A DNA stretch of 64,000 bases. It comes from Bermanella sp040371755 (lineage in GTDB: Bacteria; Pseudomonadota; Gammaproteobacteria; Pseudomonadales; Oceanobacteraceae). A model generated the notes under the pieces. That model was not told the DNA's origin. It saw only the letters and a program-made list of their open reading frames with translations, and did no database searches. Every line of letters starts with the position of its first letter. The first letter of the stretch is position 1. The translations under genes were made by a program, and so were the position numbers. This document shows, one piece after another, positions 61,601 to 64,000 of this stretch. The stretch covers positions 1 to 64,000 of the forward strand of contig NZ_BAABWE010000003.1 of assembly GCF_040371755.1 (NCBI RefSeq), given 5' to 3'.

Positions 61601-61924
61601 GTCAGGGGTTGGGCCAACAAAGGTAATACCTGCGACTTCACAAGCCAAAGCCAACTCTTTGCTTTCACTTAAAAAGCCATATCCTGGGTGGATGGCATCA
61701 CAACCATGGGTTTTAGCCCCTTGAATCATTTGGGCAATATCTAAATAAGCGGTAACACCCTTGCCTTTTAGAGCATAAGATTCATCAGCTTTGCGCACAT
61801 GTAAAGCACCTGCATCATCCTCAGCAAATATCGCCACACTCAGCATTTCAAGCTCAGCTAAGGCACTGGTAATACGAATGGCAATTTCGCCTCTGTTGGC
61901 GATTAATACTTTGGATAAGGCCAT
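58628..61924 (-). CDS. Single-chain biotin-dependent acyl-CoA carboxylase
   Basis: 1098 residues, three enzymes in one. Biotin carboxylase (about 1-450; GGGGRGMR, ERECSLQRR, MEANPRVQVEHT), biotin carrier (about 490-565; biotinyl Lys527 in EAMKMEH) and a complete carboxyltransferase (about 590-1098; VFAGTQGVMNHKK, GGGRPGDSD, LCDTPGFMVGPE). It carboxylates an acyl-CoA, using ATP and bicarbonate. Related single-chain enzymes in gammaproteobacteria are annotated as acetyl/propionyl or pyruvate carboxylase; the CT domain here is of the acyl-CoA type, not pyruvate type. Substrate unknown. It stands next to acyl-CoA genes and has no accompanying liuABCD set. Confidence 0.9.
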   Translation of the reverse strand: MALSKVLIANRGEIAIRITSALAELEMLSVAIFAEDDAGALHVRKADESYALKGKGVTAYLDIAQMIQGAKTHGCDAIHPGYGFLSESKELALACEVAGITFVGPTPDTLDALGDKAKARDLAMKHHIPLPQGSKNQVTLDEAKAFYQSLGDNAAIMIKAIAGGGGRGMRPVRSAVELDDGFARCQSEALASFGNDAVYVEQLIQEPRHIEIQIIGDGQGNVAHLGERECSLQRRQQKVIEIAPSPSLKQTTRDAICASAVKLASALNYRGLGTFEFLLDAHDDFYFMEANPRVQVEHTITEAITGVDLVQSQLRVLGGESLIELNLTQNQIAKPKGYAIQLRINTEQQKADGSVIPTSGKLTHFEMPSGPGVRVDGCGFAGFTTSPYYDSLLAKLIVYTTGDDFGKAVRKAQRTLRECHINGVETNIRFLQSLLSQNAVQENKVSTQYIDQNLERLLNTIDHHHPLFIEAQGEHAAHQQAASEQKTLQDYEVAVEAPMQSVVVELCIEPNETVLKGQQVAVLEAMKMEHIITAPASGRVIDVLAQVGSAAFEGDALAVIEISEELGQSTSEEAQFDIDYIRPDLEELLGRKAKTLDNSRPKAVEKRHAKGGRMARENINDLLDDNSFLEYGSLALAAQRRRRTQEELIQLSPADGLVAGTGSINGHLFSEDKTRCIVMSYDYTVFAGTQGVMNHKKTDRMLRLANEQKLPVVFFTEGGGGRPGDSDYPVVAGLDLDTWSSMATLSGLVPLVGIVNGRCFAGNAALLGCTDVIIATKNSNVGMAGPAMIEGGGLGVYTPEEVGDSQVHSTNGVIDILVEDETQAVAKAKQYLSYFQGSVNEWQQHDPKLLRHCIPENRLRSYDIRQVIEYVADVDSVLELRENFGHGIITAFIRIEGRPFGLIASNSKHLGGAIDTPAADKASRFIKLCDAFDVPLISLCDTPGFMVGPEAEKNAQVRHFSRMFVTMANMTIPQFTIVLRKGYGLGAMAMAGGGFHAGVFTMSWPTGEFGAMGLEGAVRLGFKKELAAIEDPAEQKALFDKLVNKSYELGKATSMAATLELDEVIDPAETRQCILRGLRSSAPAQKRDGKKMRFVDTW

Positions 61925-62312
61925 CTTAGTTGCTCCTGAATCTAATAACAGCCAACCAGTTTACTTACTAGCCAGCCTAGAAATGCAAAAGCGAGATTAT
62001 AGCATTATGGATAATAAATAGTCATTTTTAGCCGCCACACAATAAGCCAAGACTAGATGAGCCATATTTTAAAAATAAGCAAAGGTGAATCTTAAATTTG
62101 AAGAAATGAGACACTGGAATTAATAGATATATAGCAATAATTGGTGAAAGTAAGTCTTAAATAAGTGCTGCTAGCGTGAGTTATTGTGGTTATAAATAAT
62201 CGGGATACCCCTAAACCACAATCACAAAATTAATACACAGGTTGTGCTAGAAGGTGATCGGCGATGGCAGAGTCCTTATCTATTTTTCCACTACACAAAA
62301 AAAGCATGAATA
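61925..62312. other. Intergenic stretch before the carboxylase
   Basis: 388 bp, AT-rich, containing the carboxylase leader and the yjdM terminator. No other feature seen. Confidence 0.35.
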
Positions 62313-62325
62313 TCATGCTTTTTTA
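62298..62325 (-). terminator. Terminator overlapping the yjdM stop codon
   Basis: AAAAAGCATGA and TCATGCTTTTT pair around a short loop; on the minus strand a run of seven T follows. The stop codon TGA (62313-62315) is part of the stem. Confidence 0.8.
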
Positions 62326-62648
62326 ACAAACGCAGCCGTCACCATCATTTCACCTGCACCTTCAACTTTACAATCTAACTGATGATCTTTTCCCTCTACT
62401 ATTGTGCGGATTAATGCCTTGGTTCCGATTTTTAATACCTGAGAACTACCTTTTACTTTTAAATCTTTTGCCAGAGTCACTTTATCTCCTTCGCTCAGCA
62501 AGGTGCCATTTGCATCTTTAATATTTAATCTGGCATCCTCTAATTGCTCCTCTGGGTTCCACTCATATGCGCATTCAGGGCAAACTAAGTTAGCTTGATC
62601 TTGATAAACATATTCGGACTGACAACTTGGACACAGGGGTAAGGACAT
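62313..62648 (-). CDS. yjdM: YjdM (PhnA-like) zinc-ribbon protein
   Basis: 111 residues. N-terminal zinc ribbon (CPSCQSEYVYQDQANLVCPECAYEW, split as CxxC...CxxC at about 7-27) and a C-terminal KOW-like beta domain (GDKVTLAKDLKVKG, KIGTKALIRTIVEG). The family was once named for phosphonate use, but its function is unsettled. No phosphonate genes are nearby. Confidence 0.93.
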   Translation of the reverse strand: MSLPLCPSCQSEYVYQDQANLVCPECAYEWNPEEQLEDARLNIKDANGTLLSEGDKVTLAKDLKVKGSSQVLKIGTKALIRTIVEGKDHQLDCKVEGAGEMMVTAAFVKKA

Positions 62649-62692
62649 AACAAATCTACTTAATTTAACTATCTTTTAATAAAATATTTTAC

Positions 62693-62911
62693 TTAATCAT
62701 CATCTTGCATTGGGATTGAGCACTTACCAGAGGCAAGATCTAACAATTTCTGTTCGATACTTATTTTTTCAGCGTCAGACATAGATATTGATGCATTGTC
62801 AGCTTCGAATTTGAAAGCACCTTGAGAGTGATCAAATTTAATTTTCCCAAGAATTGTCCCGTTATTATTAATACAATCAAGTTCCTGCTGAATGGATAAG
62901 AACAACACCAT
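62693..62911 (-). CDS. Small unknown acidic protein
   Basis: 72 residues from ATG 62911 (MVLFLSIQQELDC), which has GAGG six bases upstream; a TTG two codons earlier is less likely. No family recognised. Two cysteines, a GTILGKIKFDHS strand-like centre and an acidic, helical C-terminal half ending MQDDD. No signal peptide. Confidence 0.5.
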   Translation of the reverse strand: MVLFLSIQQELDCINNNGTILGKIKFDHSQGAFKFEADNASISMSDAEKISIEQKLLDLASGKCSIPMQDDD

Positions 62912-63002
62912 CTCCAACCTCTTTTACTTCTAATATGATTTTTTTGCTATTTCAAAGTGATATCTACGCACTGCCTAGCTTCAAACACTAAAACGCAGAG
63001 TC

Positions 63003-63026
63003 AAAAAAAGCGAATCTAAGATTCGC
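63003..63026 (-). terminator. Terminator of ybiT
   Basis: GCGAATCT and AGATTCGC pair around one base and are followed by seven T on the minus strand, 28 bp past the stop. Confidence 0.88.
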
Positions 63027-63053
63027 TTATAGAAAACAAATTTAACTTGAAGC

Positions 63054-64000
63054 CTAAGCTTCTAAACCTTGTGATTTAAGGTAATCATCATAACTACCAT
63101 GGAAATCAACAATGCCTTGCTCGGTGATTTCGATAATACGCGTCGCTATGGAACTTACAAATTGACGGTCATGGGATACAAAGATCAACGTGCCTTCATA
63201 GTTCTCTAGGGCAAGGTTTAATGATTCAATGGATTCCATATCCATATGGTTGGTTGGCTCATCCAATAATAAAATATTTGGAAATTGCATCATCAACTTA
63301 CCAAATAGCATACGCCCTTGTTCACCACCTGAAATCACTTTAACTGACTTTTTAATATCGCTAGCACTGAATAACATACGACCAAGTTGACCACGAACTA
63401 CTTGTTCGTCATCACCTTCGTTTTTCCATTGATCCATCCAGTCATATAGGTTCATATCTTGTTCAAAGTCACTTGAGTGATTCTGAGCATAATAACCAAT
63501 ATTTGCGTTTTCAGACCATTTAATGGTGCCGCTCTTTTGCTCCATTTTACCAGCAAGAGTGTGCAGCAAAGTGGTTTTACCAATACCGTTTTGACCAATC
63601 ACGGCGATTTTTTCGCCTACTTCTACCATTAAGTTTACTTGTTCAAACAAGGTGTTGTCTTCGTAGCCTTGCTTTAACTCTTCAACCACCAAGGCATTAC
63701 GAAACAGTTTTTTCTCTTGTTCAAAGCGAATAAACGGTGATTGACGGCTAGAAGCTTTCACTTCATCAAGCTTAATTTTGTCTAATTGTTTCGCGCGACT
63801 GGTTGCTTGCTTGGCTTTAGATGCGTTCGCACTAAAGCGGGATACGAAAGTTTTAAGCTCCGCAATTTGTGCTTGCTTCTTAGCGTTATTGGCCAGCATA
63901 CGCTCACGGGCTTGTGTCGCAGCTGTCATGTATTCATCATAGTTGCCGGGATAAACACGTAATTCGCCATAATCTAAGTCGGCCATGTGAGTACATACAC
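63054..64000 (-). CDS. ybiT: YbiT-type ABC-F ATPase, 3' part
   Basis: The frame continues past the right edge (VCTHMADLDYGELR is read before the first internal Met at 63986), so only about the last 315 residues are here. They include the end of the first ATPase domain, the linker (ATQARERMLANNAKKQAQIAEL) and a full second domain: Walker A GQNGIGKT, signature ISGGEQGRM, Walker B ILLLDEPTNHMD, and SHDRQF. YbiT/EttA-class proteins act on the ribosome in translation control rather than in transport. The close match to YbiT spans the linker. Confidence 0.93.
   Translation of the reverse strand, partial: VCTHMADLDYGELRVYPGNYDEYMTAATQARERMLANNAKKQAQIAELKTFVSRFSANASKAKQATSRAKQLDKIKLDEVKASSRQSPFIRFEQEKKLFRNALVVEELKQGYEDNTLFEQVNLMVEVGEKIAVIGQNGIGKTTLLHTLAGKMEQKSGTIKWSENANIGYYAQNHSSDFEQDMNLYDWMDQWKNEGDDEQVVRGQLGRMLFSASDIKKSVKVISGGEQGRMLFGKLMMQFPNILLLDEPTNHMDMESIESLNLALENYEGTLIFVSHDRQFVSSIATRIIEITEQGIVDFHGSYDDYLKSQGLEA

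Noticed and set aside
1..64000. CRISPR array, prophage or complete insertion sequence
   Set aside because: No regularly spaced repeats, no transposase and no phage structural genes were seen. The only recombinase is the integron integrase.

Overview
The window looks like chromosome of an AT-leaning marine gammaproteobacterium of the Oceanospirillales type (inference from gene content: lapA-lapB-pyrF, motY beside rnt, NrdAB with a YfaE-type ferredoxin, MetE/MetR, RstAB, YbiT, several acyl-CoA enzymes, chemoreceptors). No rRNA, CRISPR array, prophage or complete insertion sequence is visible.

Layout. 1-2100: an integron-like locus. Two leftward genes (one cut by the edge), a 115-bp element with 16-bp inverted ends, a pair of 13-bp direct repeats, a LexA box and an integron integrase broken by a one-base deletion. 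2136-2818: three identical tRNA-Val/tRNA-Asp pairs facing the integrase. 3029-8248: leftward block comEA-like, pyrF, lapB, lapA, xni and an ATM1-type ABC exporter. 8249-10871: a decayed HDOD-domain gene, then a lipoprotein alkyl sulfatase. 10872-13698: SOS-controlled dinB, sigma-28-controlled motY, rnt. 13803-14652: a YeeE/YedE sulfur transporter pair behind a 36-bp perfect palindrome. 14674-22588: AraC-family regulator, lipoprotein lipase, and a 1270-residue ferredoxin / ferredoxin-NADP reductase / molybdopterin oxidoreductase fusion followed by a GST-fold protein. One 19-bp motif recurs before araC and between lipase and fusion, suggesting a small regulon. 22805-27433: PaaI thioesterase, acyl-CoA dehydrogenase, ABC exporter. 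27576-30935: divergent metE/metR. 31224-33765: rstA-rstB followed by a candidate small RNA that carries its own RstA-box-like promoter and terminator. 33980-38718: NrdR/DnaA-box-controlled nrdA-nrdB-ferredoxin, then bcp. 38858-52659: mixed housekeeping and accessory genes (NptA-type transporter, GGDEF protein, glpK, two chemoreceptors, GcvR-like, NAD kinase-like, pirin, several unknowns). 53146-61924: a CoA-ester set (SDR, TesB, 3-hydroxyacyl-CoA dehydrogenase, an alpha/beta-hydrolase lacking its serine, enoyl-CoA hydratase, and a single-chain biotin-dependent carboxylase). 62313-64000: YjdM, a small unknown protein and the 3' part of ybiT.

Most interesting signals: the RstA-box small-RNA candidate; the redox fusion plus its shared AraC-type motif; a 10-bp hairpin burying the comEA-like ribosome binding site; the LexA-box integrase pseudogene; and the metE 5' end, where homology runs past the first usable start codon. 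All function calls rest on motif recognition by eye; no database search was run.
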